Positions 44,301-54,618 are shown, counted from the first letter of the stretch. The stretch: DNA of 64,000 bases from Pseudomonadota bacterium (GCA_023442085.1 JAEZMT010000085.1:1-64000); one strand, 5' to 3'. Program-made: numbers and translations. The notes: a model not told the origin generated them from the sequence alone.

Positions 44301-45045
44301 CGGCACCGAGGCGCTGGTGCGCTGGCAGAGCCCCACCCATGGCCTCGTCACCCCCAACCGATTCATTCCCCTCGCCGAGGAGACCGGCCTGATCGAGCCG
44401 CTGGGCAATTGGGTGATGGAGGCCGCCTGCCGGCAGATGGCCGAATGGCTCGACAAGGGCGCCGATCTCGACTTCATCGCGGTGAACCTGTCACCGCGCC
44501 AGTTCCAGCGCGGCGCCCTGTGCGAGTTCGTGGACGACGTTCTGCGTCGCACCGGGCTGCCGCCGCACAAGCTGGAGGTGGAGATCACCGAAAACCTGCT
44601 GTTCGATGCCCGCGCCGCGGCGGAGCGCAAGCTGCGCCAGCTGAAGGAGACCGGCGTGCGCATCGCGCTCGACGATTTCGGCACGGGCTATTCCTCGCTC
44701 GCCTATCTCAAGCGCTTCCCCATCTCCAAGCTGAAGATCGACCGCAGCTTCGTGCGCGACCTGCCGCGCACAGCCGACGCGGAGATCGCCACCGCGATCA
44801 TCTCCATCGCCCGGGCGCTCGGCTTCTCGGTGGTGGCGGAAGGCATCGAGGATCCGCGCCAGCACGACTTCCTGAAGGCGCGGGGCTGCGACTTCGGCCA
44901 GGGTCACCTGTTCAGCCGCGCGGTATCCGGGGAGCGCCTGCTGCGGCTCGCACTGAGCGGCCCTCTGGCGCCAGTGCCGACACCCGGCGCGCCCCGTGGC
45001 CCGGCGACCCGGACCAATACGCCGGGCAGCACCTCCCTGCACTGA
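41302..45045 (+). CDS. membrane PAS-GGDEF-EAL cyclic-di-GMP protein
   Basis: 1247 aa. An N-terminal hydrophobic segment, two spans near residues 42-62 and 94-118, an extracytoplasmic sensor region to about 372, and a span near 375-395. Three PAS domains follow (about 425-535, 545-665, 670-790), then GGDEF (about 800-955) and EAL (about 970-1215). The cyclase motif GGDEF is intact (residues 874-878). The phosphodiesterase residues are also kept: EAL at 1003-1005, NLSPRQ, EITENL, DDFGTG from 1124, and VAEGIED. It may therefore be bifunctional, with signals deciding which activity wins. The external ligand is unknown. Confidence 0.9.
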   Translation: MRAKPASRRFRAATAIIAAAALWSRAAEAQPTIATGSFGSAPTFKTTLIALLVAAAIGAAAFMAARLAARRNAASGAAHAVQAPRAAGGAMRAVLLLLGLGAILLVVTVLVYQASVQSAIADTRRLLATLAEVQMRSLAQERQRLETGALALGSSRFLADDVAGWHAEPSSERRERLRLLLGDSARAFGFVGAELWTNTGAFVMSSGPEPGRPDMAEMVRQVAATGQLAEAPPPRDSARAGGFAFLVNVPVRNAANEPCCVLLLQSGARPDAHPMLSAVFRTARTAEALLVGPDPRGGVRVTTAVSRDQAAPMPRTFAADPFAFASGTGNAVGAGTGTDPSGRAVLAVRVPIPGEQSALVLKVDRDEILGGARTSAFFSAALACALLLLAVAVGRGLLQKTRMRDAARELTAARAVGEAEARFRAAFDQAATGILHLDLDGTILRANDKACRMLGRPADALSGLTLWKLREAAHAAKGADVIRPLLDGRAAEIETEESVVRPDGSAVWLGFTFSLVRNADGAADHLLLVAQDISARRAAEAALRESEERFGLAVKGSDQGVWDLDVRTGRLYLSQRAREMLGVGPDEAVDVRRPWHEMLHADDRRKVAAAWKAFLRGGSPTLELDIRLRRPDGAYHDFRWHGLAARDAAGAVSRTVGLLADITGSKQTERHLRLAAAVFANSHDGLVVTNLRSEVSAVNPAFSRITGYAEEEILGQNMRLLHSGRHDRDFYRALWSELTTAGVWRGEIWNRRKNGEIFLQQLNITTVYDESGAAQNFVGAFQDITQSKHSEFELDRLAHYDPLTDLPNRTLIASLLDLALTRPGSRCAVLFVDLDRFKTVNDSLGHMAGDAVLQMAARRIQDGLESGATLGRHGGDEFVIILEGIAGPEDAATVANRIIQEMGRPFAMPGGGEIYLGASVGISLFPEDADAPATLLQHADSALAEAKSHGRGGYAFYTQALTRGARVRMEMEADLRRALAREEFVLNFQPVVNLATGRIAGTEALVRWQSPTHGLVTPNRFIPLAEETGLIEPLGNWVMEAACRQMAEWLDKGADLDFIAVNLSPRQFQRGALCEFVDDVLRRTGLPPHKLEVEITENLLFDARAAAERKLRQLKETGVRIALDDFGTGYSSLAYLKRFPISKLKIDRSFVRDLPRTADAEIATAIISIARALGFSVVAEGIEDPRQHDFLKARGCDFGQGHLFSRAVSGERLLRLALSGPLAPVPTPGAPRGPATRTNTPGSTSLH

Positions 45046-45055
45046 GGAGCCGCGG

Positions 45056-45325
45056 CTATTCCTCGACCTTGAAGGGCATCGGGATGTCTTCGAGCGAAAT
45101 GATGCCGCTGGTCATGAGGTAGATGATGCCGGCCGTGACCACGAGCGCGATGAGGCTGGTGGCGATCACCTTGTAAAGCATCAGCGGGCGCACCGGCGCG
45201 CCCGGATCGGTGCCGGGGATGACGTCAGCGTTCTCCGCCTGGGAGCGCACGCCCCACGGCAGCACGGCGAACAGGCTCACCCACCACACGATGAAATAGA
45301 TGGCGACGACGGCACCGACCGACAC
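45056..45325 (-). CDS. DUF1467 family membrane protein
   Basis: 89 aa with two membrane helices (AVVAIYFIVWWVSLFAVLPWGV and LYKVIATSLIALVVTAGIIYLMT). The VVWWVSLFAVLPWGVRSQ pattern is the alphaproteobacterial DUF1467 family, usually found after the methylmalonyl-CoA epimerase gene as here. Function unknown. Confidence 0.85.
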   Translation of the reverse strand: MSVGAVVAIYFIVWWVSLFAVLPWGVRSQAENADVIPGTDPGAPVRPLMLYKVIATSLIALVVTAGIIYLMTSGIISLEDIPMPFKVEE

Positions 45326-45424
45326 GGCGTCTTCCTTGATTGGCGGCGCCGATCATGTCGGCGCCGCGAAGGGAATTTCATGCCATCGGCCCCGGTCTGC
45401 GACCGGCGCCGCGCGGGCCGCTCC

Positions 45425-45829
45425 TCAGGCCTGCTCCAGCTCCACCAGCGTTCCGTTGAAGTCCTTGGGATGAAGGAACAGCACCGGCTTGCCGTGGGCA
45501 CCGATCTTCGGCTCACCCGAGCCGAGCACGCGCGCACCGCTGGCCTTGAGCTGGTCGCGGGCGACGATGATGTCGTCGACCTCGTAGCACAGGTGGTGGA
45601 TGCCGCCGTCCGGATTGCGCTCCAGGAACTTGGCGATGGGCGAATCCGCGCCGAGGGGCTCCAGGAACTCGATCTTGGTGTTGGGCAGGGTCACGAACAC
45701 CGTGGTCACCCCGTGCTCCACCTGCGGCACGGCGGCGGAGACTTCCGCGCCGAGGGTGTCGCGATAGAGCACCGAGGCGGCCGCGATGTCGCGCACCGCG
45801 ATGGCCACGTGATTGAGCCGTCCGATCAT
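45425..45829 (-). CDS. mce: methylmalonyl-CoA epimerase
   Basis: 134 aa from the ATG at 45829, after CGGAGGGGAAAC. VOC fold: GRLNHVAIAVRDIAAA with the first metal ligand His7, IEFLEPLG near 53, GIHHLCYEVDD near 75-85, and VLFLHPKDFNGTLVELEQA at the C-terminus. It interconverts (R)- and (S)-methylmalonyl-CoA in propionyl-CoA use. The usual place downstream of RNase J supports the call. Confidence 0.92.
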   Translation of the reverse strand: MIGRLNHVAIAVRDIAAASVLYRDTLGAEVSAAVPQVEHGVTTVFVTLPNTKIEFLEPLGADSPIAKFLERNPDGGIHHLCYEVDDIIVARDQLKASGARVLGSGEPKIGAHGKPVLFLHPKDFNGTLVELEQA

Positions 45830-45950
45830 GTTTCCCCTCCGGTTCGTCACCGATCCATAGCGCAAGGCGCAGCAGGGAGAAATACGGCCATTGGGCGCCC
45901 TCGGCTCAGCACCCGGCGCGCCGTTCGCCGCGCAGGGGTTGCTGCTGCCT

Positions 45951-46041
45951 CGCTCAGGCGCCGCGCGGGCTGTTTGGGCGCTGCTCCGCTCAGGCGCCGC
46001 GCGGGCTGTTGGGCGTTGCTCCGCTCAGGCGCCGCGCGGGC
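45951..46041. repeat. three GC-rich tandem repeats between RNase J and epimerase genes
   Basis: GCTCAGGCGCCGCGCGGGC starts at 45951, 45988 and 46023, with periods of 37 and 35 bases and similar intervening GGGCG-TGCTCC sequence. A related stretch appears near 45408-45428. It is intergenic and may be a transcribed hairpin-rich spacer or a local expansion. Confidence 0.7.
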
Positions 46042-46071
46042 TTGGTCCGGCTCCTGCGCCTCCGGACAGGC

Positions 46072-47742
46072 TCACACCTCCAGCACGTGGACGTGGCAGA
46101 CGGGCTTCTTGCCCCAGGCTGCGTTCACGGCCGACCGCACCGCCCGCTCCAGGCTCTCGGCCAGCGCCTCGGGATCCCGGCGGCGGGCCTTGGGCAAATT
46201 GTCGAGGGTGGCGACCACGGTGTCGAGCACATGGTCCAGCATGTCGATGCCACCCTCCCCCCGCTCCGGCACGCCGGTGATCTCCACGGAGGGATCGCCC
46301 GCGAGGCCGCCCTGCTTGTTCACCGCCACGGCGATGGAGATGGCACCCACATAGCCCAGCTTGCGCCGCTCGGGGATGGCGCGCGCGCCCTCTGCGAGCA
46401 GCAGGCGGCCGTCCTTGTAGAGGCGGCCGAAGGGCACATCATCCACCCGCTCGGCCGGGCCGGGGGCGAGGCGGATGACGTTGCCGTCATAGCAATTCAC
46501 CACCTCCGGCACGCCCATGCGGCGGGCGAGCAGCGCGTGCTCATGCAGATGAAGCGCCTCGCCATGCACCGGGATCGCCACCTCGGGACGGATCATGCGG
46601 TACATCTCCTCCAGTTCGCCCCGCCGAGGATGGCCGGAGACGTGGACGAGAGCGGTGCGATCGGTGATGACCTCCACGCCGCGCTTGATGAGCGCGTTGA
46701 CGATATGGTTCACCACCTTCTCGTTGCCGGGAATGGTGCGCGAGGAAAACACCACCTGGTCACCGGGCGACAGGGCGATTTCCGGATGGTCATCGTCGGC
46801 GATGCGGCGCAGCGCGGCGCGCGGCTCGCCCTGGCTGCCGGTGAGGATGGCCACCACGCGCTCGCGCGGCAGGTATCCATAGGCATCCGCGCCGCGGAAG
46901 GCGGGAATGCCGTCCAGCAGCCCCTGCTCGCGGGCGACGCCGATGACGCGTTCCAGCGCCCGGCCCACCAGCACCACCTCGCGCCCGTTCGCGTGGGCCG
47001 CCTCGGCGATGGCGCGGATGCGCGCGACGTTGGAGGAGAAGGTCGTGAAGGCGATGCGGTGCTTCGCCTTGGCGACGATGCCCTTCAGCGAGGCCGCCAC
47101 ATCCGACTCTGACGGCGAGATGCCATCGCGGATGGCGTTGGTGGAATCGCAAATGATGGCGCGCACACCCTCGTCGCCCAGCGCCTTCAGGCGGGCGATG
47201 TCGGTGGGCTCGCCGACGAGAGGCGTCGGGTCCAGCTTCCAATCGCCCGTATGCACCACCAGGCCCGCCTTGGTGCGGATGGCGAGGGCGTGGCTGTCCG
47301 GAATGGAGTGCGACACCGGCACGAATTCGACGCTGAACGGCCCGATCTGAACCGGCTGGCGCGCGCGCACCACCTCGATGGGCAGCTCGGAGGGGGCGCC
47401 CGGCTCCCCGGCGCGCTTCGCTTCCAGAAGGCCGGCGGTGAAGCGGGTGGTGTAGATGGGGCACTTCAGGCGCGGCCACAGGTCCAGCACCGCGCCGATA
47501 TGGTCCTCATGACCATGGGTCAGTACGAGGCCGGCGATCTTCTTGCGCTCCCCTTCGAGGAAACGGATGTCCGGCAACACCAGGTCGACGCCCGGCGCCT
47601 CCTCCCCCGCGAAGCTCATGCCGAGATCGACCACGAGCCATTCCCGCGCCTTCTTCGGGCCGAAGCCGTAGAGGCCGAGGTTCATTCCGATCTCGCCCAC
47701 GCCGCCGAGGGGCGCGAAGACCAGTTCATCCGTGGGTGCCAT
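46072..47742 (-). CDS. rnj: ribonuclease J
   Basis: 556 aa metallo-beta-lactamase/beta-CASP nuclease. The zinc motif LTHGHEDHIGA has His76, His78, Asp80 and His81. TGDWKLDP and SGHPRRGELEEMYRMIRP are the later metal and beta-CASP landmarks, and a C-terminal domain is present. It has 5'-3' exonuclease and endonuclease activity in mRNA decay and rRNA maturation in alphaproteobacteria. Same strand as birA and the nuo operon upstream. Confidence 0.93.
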   Translation of the reverse strand: MAPTDELVFAPLGGVGEIGMNLGLYGFGPKKAREWLVVDLGMSFAGEEAPGVDLVLPDIRFLEGERKKIAGLVLTHGHEDHIGAVLDLWPRLKCPIYTTRFTAGLLEAKRAGEPGAPSELPIEVVRARQPVQIGPFSVEFVPVSHSIPDSHALAIRTKAGLVVHTGDWKLDPTPLVGEPTDIARLKALGDEGVRAIICDSTNAIRDGISPSESDVAASLKGIVAKAKHRIAFTTFSSNVARIRAIAEAAHANGREVVLVGRALERVIGVAREQGLLDGIPAFRGADAYGYLPRERVVAILTGSQGEPRAALRRIADDDHPEIALSPGDQVVFSSRTIPGNEKVVNHIVNALIKRGVEVITDRTALVHVSGHPRRGELEEMYRMIRPEVAIPVHGEALHLHEHALLARRMGVPEVVNCYDGNVIRLAPGPAERVDDVPFGRLYKDGRLLLAEGARAIPERRKLGYVGAISIAVAVNKQGGLAGDPSVEITGVPERGEGGIDMLDHVLDTVVATLDNLPKARRRDPEALAESLERAVRSAVNAAWGKKPVCHVHVLEV

Positions 47743-47853
47743 CAGGGGGTCACTTCCAAACGCGGCGCCCGGCGCGCCGGCGCAAGCGGGTGCCGGCGAG
47801 CGCGTGACGCGCCAAACAGAAACAGCCCCGCGACGCGAGGCTCAGGAAAAGGC

Positions 47854-47880
47854 GGGCGGCCGTATGATGGGGTGCCGCCC
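47854..47880 (-). terminator. hairpin after birA
   Basis: GGGCGGC and GCCGCCC form a 7-bp stem around a 13-base loop in the 173-base gap between birA and the RNase J gene. There is no clear U-run, so it is a weak terminator at best. Confidence 0.4.
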
Positions 47881-47915
47881 CCGCAATGCAAGCCTTCCGC
47901 GCCCCTCCGCGACGA

Positions 47916-48683
47916 TCAGTCGGGCTTGCCGAGGGAGACATCGCCCGCGGTGATGATCTCGGCCACGCCGTCCCGACGCCGCAGCATCATGGCGCCGCGG
48001 GTGTCGATATTCTCGAAGCGCCCGACCACCTCACGCTCGCCGATCTTCACGCTGACCTGGTCACCCATGCCAAGCGCATGACGCATCCAGTCCGAGCGGA
48101 TGGCGGGGAAGCCGGCGCCAGCGTTCCACTGGTTGAGGCGGACCGCCATGGCGAGGTCGAGGGCCTCCAGCATCCGGTCGGGCGCGGTGGGCGCGCCGAG
48201 GGCTTCGAGGCTGGTCGCCTTGTAGGGCAGGTCCTCGGGATGGTGCAGGCAGTTGACGCCGAAGCCGATCACCGCCGCCGGGCGGCCGTTCGGGTCGGTG
48301 CCGCCTTCCACCAGGATACCCGCGACCTTGCCGCCGTCGATCAGAAGGTCGTTCGGCCATTTGAGCTTCATCTGCTCGGCAGCGATCTGCGGCGCGGCGG
48401 AGACCACCGCATCCCGCAGCGCGAGGCCGGCGACGAAGCAGAGCTGGGCGAGGTTCGCCACCGGCGCGGGATTGGGCAGCACCAAAGTGGCGAAGAGGTT
48501 GCCCAGCTCGGACGTCCACGGCCGGCCGCGGCGTCCCCGCCCGGCCGTCTGGATGTCAGACACCAGCCAGACCGGGAAGGTCTCGCCGCGCTGCAGGCGC
48601 GCCATCCCCTCGGCGTTGGTGGAGCCGATCTGGGTGAAGCGGACGATGGGAACCGTGGAACCCTGAAATTCGTAATGAGCCAT
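47916..48683 (-). CDS. birA: biotin--[acetyl-CoA-carboxylase] ligase
   Basis: 255 aa from the ATG at 48683, five bases after the nuoN stop. The biotinyl-AMP loop GRGRRGRPW is at residues 48-56 and KLKWPNDLLIDGGKVAGIL near 108-126. There is no N-terminal DNA-binding domain, so it is a catalytic-only class I ligase. It biotinylates acyl-CoA carboxylase carriers, potentially including the small carrier at 34167. Confidence 0.93.
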   Translation of the reverse strand: MAHYEFQGSTVPIVRFTQIGSTNAEGMARLQRGETFPVWLVSDIQTAGRGRRGRPWTSELGNLFATLVLPNPAPVANLAQLCFVAGLALRDAVVSAAPQIAAEQMKLKWPNDLLIDGGKVAGILVEGGTDPNGRPAAVIGFGVNCLHHPEDLPYKATSLEALGAPTAPDRMLEALDLAMAVRLNQWNAGAGFPAIRSDWMRHALGMGDQVSVKIGEREVVGRFENIDTRGAMMLRRRDGVAEIITAGDVSLGKPD

Positions 48684-48687
48684 CGTC

Positions 48688-50118
48688 TCAGAAGAGCGAA
48701 CGGGCAGCGGCACTCGCAGCCTCAATAAGAGGAGCGGGATAGACGAAATAGAAGATCGTGAAAAGGCCGCTTACCGCCAGAACCGCCTTCAGCTCGGTCG
48801 GCATAGGGTCGAAGGCATCCACCGGCTCGTCGAAATACATAATCTTGACGACCCGCAGGTAATAGAAGGCACCCACCACCGAGGCGAGCACGCCCACCAC
48901 GGCGAGGCCGTAGAGGCCGGCCTGAATGGCGGCGACGAACACGTAATATTTGGCGAGGAAGCCCGCGAGCGGCGGAATGCCGGCGAGCGAGAACATGAGC
49001 GCGCCCAGCATCAGCGCCATCAGCGGATTGCGGCGCGCAAGACCGGCGAGGTCTTCCACCGTCTCCACGGCCTGGCCCTTGCGGCGCATGGTGAGCACGC
49101 AGGCGAAGGTGCCGAGCGTCATCACCAGATAGATGGCCATGTAGACCAGCACGCCGCGGACACCCTCGGTGGTGCCTGCGGCGAGGCCGACGAGGGCGAA
49201 GCCCATGTGGCCGATGGAGGAATAGGCGAGCAGTCGCTTGATGTTGCGCTGCCCGATGGCGGCGAAGGCGCCGAGCACCATGGAGGCGAGCGAGACGAAG
49301 GCGACGATCTGCTGCCACTGGTGGGAGACGTGCGGGAAGGCCTCGATCAGCACGCGCACGAAGATGGCCATGCCGGCGACCTTCGGCGCCGAGGCGAAGA
49401 AAGCGGTCACCGGGGTGGGCGCGCCTTCATAGACATCCGGCGTCCACATGTGGAACGGCACGGCCGACACCTTGAAGCACAGGCCCGCCACCAGAAACAC
49501 TAGGCCGAAGATGAGGCCGATGCTCGGCTCCTTGGCCACGGCGGCGATCTGCAGGAAGTTAACCGAGCCGGTGAAGCCATAGATCAGCGAGGCGCCGTAG
49601 AGCAGCATGCCCGAGGAGAGCGCGCCGAGGACGAAATACTTCAGGCCCGCCTCGGTGGAGCGCACCGAGTCGCGGTTGATGGCGGCCACCACATAGAGCG
49701 AGAGGCTCATCAACTCGAGGCCGAGATAGAGGGCGATGAGGTCGCCGGCCGAGACCAGCATGAACATGCCGAGCGTGGCGATCACCACCAGCACCGCATA
49801 TTCGAACTTCGCCTGCTTCTCCCGCGCCTGCCAGTCCACCGACATGATGAGGGACACCAGCGCGCCGATGGACGCCAGCACCTTCATGAAGCGGCCGAAG
49901 GCGTCGATCTCCAGCGAACCGTTGAAGGCCGTGATTTCGGTGGCAGGCTGCAGCAGCACCAGCACGCCCGCCGCGGCGAGCACCGCGATGGCAAGCCCGG
50001 TGACCAGATTGGCCGAGCCCTCCCCGCGGAACGCGCCGATGAGGATCAGCACGATCGCCGAGACGGCGAGCACCAGTTCCGGCAGGACCGCGCCGAGGGG
50101 AGGCAGGAGCTGCGACAT
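48688..50118 (-). CDS. nuoN: NADH-quinone oxidoreductase subunit N
   Basis: 476 aa, about 14 membrane helices, an antiporter-like proton-pumping subunit. Typical motifs are [52 protein letters not shown] (with the pumping lysine) and [22 protein letters not shown]. It is the last nuo gene, followed closely by birA. Confidence 0.95.
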   Translation of the reverse strand: MSQLLPPLGAVLPELVLAVSAIVLILIGAFRGEGSANLVTGLAIAVLAAAGVLVLLQPATEITAFNGSLEIDAFGRFMKVLASIGALVSLIMSVDWQAREKQAKFEYAVLVVIATLGMFMLVSAGDLIALYLGLELMSLSLYVVAAINRDSVRSTEAGLKYFVLGALSSGMLLYGASLIYGFTGSVNFLQIAAVAKEPSIGLIFGLVFLVAGLCFKVSAVPFHMWTPDVYEGAPTPVTAFFASAPKVAGMAIFVRVLIEAFPHVSHQWQQIVAFVSLASMVLGAFAAIGQRNIKRLLAYSSIGHMGFALVGLAAGTTEGVRGVLVYMAIYLVMTLGTFACVLTMRRKGQAVETVEDLAGLARRNPLMALMLGALMFSLAGIPPLAGFLAKYYVFVAAIQAGLYGLAVVGVLASVVGAFYYLRVVKIMYFDEPVDAFDPMPTELKAVLAVSGLFTIFYFVYPAPLIEAASAAARSLF

Positions 50119-50134
50119 GAGGCGTCCTCGAAAA

Positions 50135-51646
50135 TCAGAAGCTCAGCAGCAGGGCGGTCTTCACCGCGCCCGCCACGGAATCGGTGCGCGCGACGACCGC
50201 GTTCACCGCATGGGATGTCATGTTGAGGATGGGCGCGGGCCACACGCCAAACAGGATGGTGAGGATCACCAGCGGCACCATGATGACGATCTCGCGGGGC
50301 GAGAGGTCGGCCATGGACTTCAGCTTCTCCTTCTCCAGCGGGCCAAACACCACGCGCCAGTAGAGCCAGAGCGCGTAGGCCGCCGAGAAGATGACGCCGG
50401 TGGCCGCGAAGAAGGCGACCCAGGTGTTGCGCTCGAAGGCGGCGAGCATGGTAAGGAATTCGCCGACGAAGCCCGAGGTGCCCGGCAGGCCCACGTTCGC
50501 CATGGTGAATACCATCAGCACAGTCGCGTAGAGCGGCATGCGCTTCACGAGGCCGCCATAGGCGGCGATCTCGCGAGTGTGCAGCCGGTCGTAGATGACG
50601 CCCACGCACAGGAACAGCGCGCCCGAGACGAATCCATGGGAGATCATGAGGAACATGGCGCCCTGGAGGCCCTGCTCATTCATGGCGAAGATGCCCATCG
50701 TCACGAAGCCCATGTGGGCGATGGACGAATAGGCGATCAGCTTCTTGATGTCCTCCTGCACCAGCGCGACGAGCGAGGTGTAGATGATGGCCACCACCGA
50801 CAGGGTGAACACCATAGGCGCGAAATAGTGGCTCGCCTCCGGGAACATGGGCAGCGAGAAGCGCAGGAAGCCGTAGCCGCCCATCTTCAGCAGCACGCCC
50901 GCCAGGATCACCGAGCCGGCGGTGGGTGCCTCCACGTGGGCGTCGGGCAGCCAGGTGTGCACCGGCCACATGGGCATCTTCACCGCGAAGGAGGCGAAGA
51001 AGGCGAGCCAGAGCCAGTACTGCATGCCCGACGGGAAGCCGAACTGCATCAGGGTGGGCACGTCCGTGGTCCCGGCCTTCCAGTACATGGCCATGATGGC
51101 GAGCATCATCAGCACGGAGCCGGCCAGCGTGTAGAGGAAGAACTTGAAGGCCGCGTAGATGCGGCGCGGCCCGCCCCACACGCCGATGATGAGGAACATC
51201 GGGATGAGGCCGCCCTCGAAGAAGAAGTAGAAGAGGACGAGATCGAGGGCCGTGAAGGTGCCGAGCATCATCGTCTCGAGCACCAGGAAGGCGATCATGT
51301 ATTCCTTCACGCGCTTATGCACGCTCTCCCAGGAGGCGAGGATGCAGAAGGGCATGAGGAAGGTGGTGAGGATAACGAAGGGCAGCGAGATGCCGTCCAC
51401 GCCCATGTGGTAGGACGCGAGATCGCCGAGCCACGCCTTCTTCTCCACGAACTGGAAGCCGGGGGCGGACGCATCGAAGCCCGGCAGCAGCAGCAGCGAC
51501 ACCAGGAAGGTGACAAGCGTGGTCCACAGCGCGACCCAGCGGGCGTTGCGCGCGGACACCTCGTCGTCGCCCCGCACCACGAAGATGAAGAGCGCCCCGA
51601 CCAGCGGCAGGAAGGTGACGACGGAGAGGATGGGCCAGTCGGTCAT
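50135..51646 (-). CDS. nuoM: NADH-quinone oxidoreductase subunit M
   Basis: 503 aa from the ATG at 51646 (GGAG seven bases upstream); a GTG two codons earlier overlaps the nuoL stop. It is an antiporter-like subunit: [52 protein letters not shown] and [21 protein letters not shown]. It lies between nuoL and nuoN in the membrane-arm cluster. Confidence 0.95.
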   Translation of the reverse strand: MTDWPILSVVTFLPLVGALFIFVVRGDDEVSARNARWVALWTTLVTFLVSLLLLPGFDASAPGFQFVEKKAWLGDLASYHMGVDGISLPFVILTTFLMPFCILASWESVHKRVKEYMIAFLVLETMMLGTFTALDLVLFYFFFEGGLIPMFLIIGVWGGPRRIYAAFKFFLYTLAGSVLMMLAIMAMYWKAGTTDVPTLMQFGFPSGMQYWLWLAFFASFAVKMPMWPVHTWLPDAHVEAPTAGSVILAGVLLKMGGYGFLRFSLPMFPEASHYFAPMVFTLSVVAIIYTSLVALVQEDIKKLIAYSSIAHMGFVTMGIFAMNEQGLQGAMFLMISHGFVSGALFLCVGVIYDRLHTREIAAYGGLVKRMPLYATVLMVFTMANVGLPGTSGFVGEFLTMLAAFERNTWVAFFAATGVIFSAAYALWLYWRVVFGPLEKEKLKSMADLSPREIVIMVPLVILTILFGVWPAPILNMTSHAVNAVVARTDSVAGAVKTALLLSF

Positions 51647-51648
51647 CG

Positions 51649-53574
51649 TCACACTCCGGCGAACATGAACCAGGTGATGAGGGCCGCGACGCCGATCAGC
51701 ATCACGAAGGCGTAGTGGTAGAGGTAGCCGGTCTGCAGCCGCACCACCCCACGGGTGATGTCGAGCACGCGGGCGGAGACGCCATCCGGGCCCAGCCCGT
51801 CGATGATGGTGCCGTCACCGCGCTTCCACAGGGTGCGGCCGAGCCAGAGCGTCGGGCGCACGAAGAGGAAGTTGTAGATCTCGTCGAAGTACCACTTGTT
51901 CAGCAGGAAATGGTACAGCGCGTCCTGCGACTTCGCGAGTTGCGCCGGCACCTTCGGGTTCACGATGTAGAACCAGATGGCGAACAGCGAGCCCACCACC
52001 ATCATCACCGTGGGAGCGAAGGCCGCCCAGCCGGGGATGTCGTGCATGGCGTGCAGGATGTGGTTCTCCGCGCCCATGAAGATGGAGTGGCGGAAGAAGT
52101 GCTCCACGCCCTCGCCCACGAAGATGTTCTTGAAGGCGAGGCCGGCGAACAGCGCGCCCAGCGAGAGCACGCCGAGCGGAATGGTCATTACCAGCGGGCT
52201 TTCGTGCGCGGCCTCATAATGATGATGGTCGTGCGGGTGACCCCAGAAGGTCATGAAGATGAGGCGCCAGGAGTAGAAGGCGGTGAGCGCCGCGGCGATC
52301 ACGGTCATCCAGTAGCCGTAGACGTGGAAATAGTTGTGGCTCGCATAGGCCGCCTCGATGATGGCGTCCTTCGAGTAATAGCCGGCGAGGAACGGAAAGC
52401 CGGTGATGGCCAGCGTGCCGATCACCATCGTCCAGTAGGTGAAGGGGATCTTCTTCCGCAGGCCGCCCATGTGCCGCATGTCCTGCTCATGGTGCATGGC
52501 GTGGATGACCGAGCCGGCACCGAGGAAGAGCAGCGCCTTGAAGAAGGCGTGCGTCAGCAGGTGGAACATGCCGATGGAATAGGCCCCCGCGCCCATGGCC
52601 ACGAACATGTAGCCAAGCTGGGAGCAGGTGGAATAGGCGATCACCTTCTTGATGTCGTTCTGCACCAGGCCGACGGTGGCGGCGAAGAAGGCGGTTGTCG
52701 CGCCCACCAGCATCACCACGTTGAGCGCGGTCTGCGACAATTCGAAGATGGGCGACATGCGCGCCACCATGAACACGCCAGCGGTCACCATGGTGGCGGC
52801 GTGGATGAGGGCGGAGACCGGCGTCGGGCCTTCCATCGCGTCCGGCAGCCAGGTGTGCAGCAGGAACTGGGCCGACTTGCCGCACGCGCCGACGAACAAC
52901 AGCAGCGCGATGACGGTCGGCGCATCCCAATTGTGGCCGAGGAAGGAGATGGTCTTGCCGGCAAGGCCCGGAGCGGCGGCGAAAACCTCCTCGAAGGCGA
53001 TGGAGCCGGTCATCACGAAGATGGCGAAGATGCCCAGCATGAAGCCGAAGTCGCCCACGCGGTTCACCACGAAGGCCTTCATGGCCGCCGCGTTCGCGGA
53101 GGGCTTCTCGTACCAGAAGCCGATGAGCAGATAGGAGGCGAGGCCCACGCCCTCCCAGCCGAAGAACAGCTGGAGCAAATTGTCCGCCGTCACCAGCATG
53201 AGCATGGCGAAGGTGAACAGCGAGAGATAGGCGAAGAAGCGCGGCCGGCTCGGATCCTCGTGCATGTAGCCGATGGAGTAGAGATGGACGAGCGACGACA
53301 CGGTAGTGACGACGATCAGCATGATCACCGTCATGGTGTCGATGCGGAACGCCCAGTCGACCTTGAGGTCGCCCACATAGATCCACTTCATCACCTGCAC
53401 GCGGGTGTCGTGGTCGCCGAAGCCGACCGCGAAGAAGGCGATCCAGGCGAGCAGGCACGCGACGAACAGGAACGAGGTGGTCACCACCTCGCTGGCGCGG
53501 TCGCCGATCTTCTTGCCGAACAGGCCGGCGATGAGGAAGCCGAGAAGGGGGAGGAAGACAATCGCCTGATACAT
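51649..53574 (-). CDS. nuoL: NADH-quinone oxidoreductase subunit L
   Basis: 641 aa, the distal proton-pumping subunit with about 16 helices and the C-terminal lateral helix region. Motifs: [69 protein letters not shown] and [22 protein letters not shown] histidine-rich loop ([13 protein letters not shown]) occurs near residue 445, seen in many relatives. Confidence 0.95.
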   Translation of the reverse strand: MYQAIVFLPLLGFLIAGLFGKKIGDRASEVVTTSFLFVACLLAWIAFFAVGFGDHDTRVQVMKWIYVGDLKVDWAFRIDTMTVIMLIVVTTVSSLVHLYSIGYMHEDPSRPRFFAYLSLFTFAMLMLVTADNLLQLFFGWEGVGLASYLLIGFWYEKPSANAAAMKAFVVNRVGDFGFMLGIFAIFVMTGSIAFEEVFAAAPGLAGKTISFLGHNWDAPTVIALLLFVGACGKSAQFLLHTWLPDAMEGPTPVSALIHAATMVTAGVFMVARMSPIFELSQTALNVVMLVGATTAFFAATVGLVQNDIKKVIAYSTCSQLGYMFVAMGAGAYSIGMFHLLTHAFFKALLFLGAGSVIHAMHHEQDMRHMGGLRKKIPFTYWTMVIGTLAITGFPFLAGYYSKDAIIEAAYASHNYFHVYGYWMTVIAAALTAFYSWRLIFMTFWGHPHDHHHYEAAHESPLVMTIPLGVLSLGALFAGLAFKNIFVGEGVEHFFRHSIFMGAENHILHAMHDIPGWAAFAPTVMMVVGSLFAIWFYIVNPKVPAQLAKSQDALYHFLLNKWYFDEIYNFLFVRPTLWLGRTLWKRGDGTIIDGLGPDGVSARVLDITRGVVRLQTGYLYHYAFVMLIGVAALITWFMFAGV

Positions 53575-53578
53575 GGCC

Positions 53579-53887
53579 TCAGCCCTTCATGGCGTTGATG
53601 TCCTCGACGGCGATCGAACCGCGGTTGCGGTAGAACACCACGAGGATGGCGAGGCCGATGGCCGCCTCGGCTGCGGCGACGGTGAGCACGAGCAGCGCGA
53701 ACACCTGGCCCGTCAGGTTCCCGAGGAAGGCGGAGAACGAGACGAGGTTGATGTTCACGGCGAGCAGGATCAGCTCCACCGACATGAGGATGACGATGAC
53801 GTTCTTCCGGTTGAGGAAGATGCCGAGCGTCCCGAGCGTGAACAGGATCGCCGCGACGGTCAGATAGTGGGAGAGACCGATGTCCAT
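53579..53887 (-). CDS. nuoK: NADH-quinone oxidoreductase subunit K
   Basis: 102 aa from the ATG at 53887, which has GAGGGGG six bases upstream; an ATG two codons earlier abuts that site. Three helices. [45 protein letters not shown] contains both conserved membrane glutamates. The gene is separated by 5 bases from nuoL. Confidence 0.94.
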   Translation of the reverse strand: MDIGLSHYLTVAAILFTLGTLGIFLNRKNVIVILMSVELILLAVNINLVSFSAFLGNLTGQVFALLVLTVAAAEAAIGLAILVVFYRNRGSIAVEDINAMKG

Positions 53888-53898
53888 GCCCATCCCCC

Positions 53899-54507
53899 TC
53901 AGAGGCCCTGGCCGGGACGCACCTTCACCACCTCGATGGTGGAGGAGCGCGTCACCTGAGCCGTGATGTTCTGCCGGCGCACGTTCACCTTGTGGCGCAG
54001 CGTGAGCACGATGGCGCCGATCATGGCGACGAGCAGCACGAAGCCGGCGGCCTGGAAGAAGTAGATGTAATCTGTGTAGAGCACCGCCGCGATGGCGCGC
54101 ACGTTGCTCTCGCTGGCGATGCCGCCCGGCGCGGACTGGACCGCGGAGGCGACGCCGGGGCCGGTCGCCCAGGCGCCCACCACCAGCACCAGCTCGGCGA
54201 GGAAGATGAGGCCCACCACCACGCCCACCGGCAGATATTGCAGGAAGCCCTGGCGCAGCTCCACGAAGTCCACGTCGAGCATCATCACGACAAAGAGGAA
54301 GAGCACCGCCACCGCGCCCACATAGACCACCACCAGGATCAGCGCGAGGAACTCGGCGCCGATGAGGATGAAGAGGCCCGCCGCGTTCACGAACGCGAGG
54401 ATGAGGAACAGAACCGACTGCACCGGGTTGCGGGAGGAGATCACCATGAAGGCGGACGCCACCAGCACGAAGGCGAAGAGATAGAAAAACGCTGCCGCGA
54501 CGCTCAT
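53899..54507 (-). CDS. nuoJ: NADH-quinone oxidoreductase subunit J
   Basis: 202 aa with five helices. The NuoJ core [56 protein letters not shown], with its conserved GAVAVLF helix, is complete. The C-terminal part is a variable soluble tail. Confidence 0.94.
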   Translation of the reverse strand: MSVAAAFFYLFAFVLVASAFMVISSRNPVQSVLFLILAFVNAAGLFILIGAEFLALILVVVYVGAVAVLFLFVVMMLDVDFVELRQGFLQYLPVGVVVGLIFLAELVLVVGAWATGPGVASAVQSAPGGIASESNVRAIAAVLYTDYIYFFQAAGFVLLVAMIGAIVLTLRHKVNVRRQNITAQVTRSSTIEVVKVRPGQGL

Positions 54508-54586
54508 GCGCGTAGCCCCCCTGCCCGCGGCGCGCCCGCGCCGGTCATGTCCGGCCCCGCAAGGCGGCCGGCCCCTGTGATGTCCT

Positions 54587-54618
54587 GACGCATCCCGAAA
54601 ACCCGACGCATCCCGAAA
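54587..54618. repeat. 18-bp period repeat in the nuoI-nuoJ gap
   Basis: GACGCATCCCGAAA occurs at 54587-54600 and 54605-54618. The 198-base gap between nuoI and nuoJ is the largest in the operon, the others being under about 120 bases. No gene is seen in it. Confidence 0.45.

Noticed and set aside
49736..53598. Two plus-strand open frames of over 600 codons across nuoL and nuoM
   Set aside because: They are antisense to canonical complex I subunits and composed of Arg/His/Glu-rich low-complexity sequence with no start signal.
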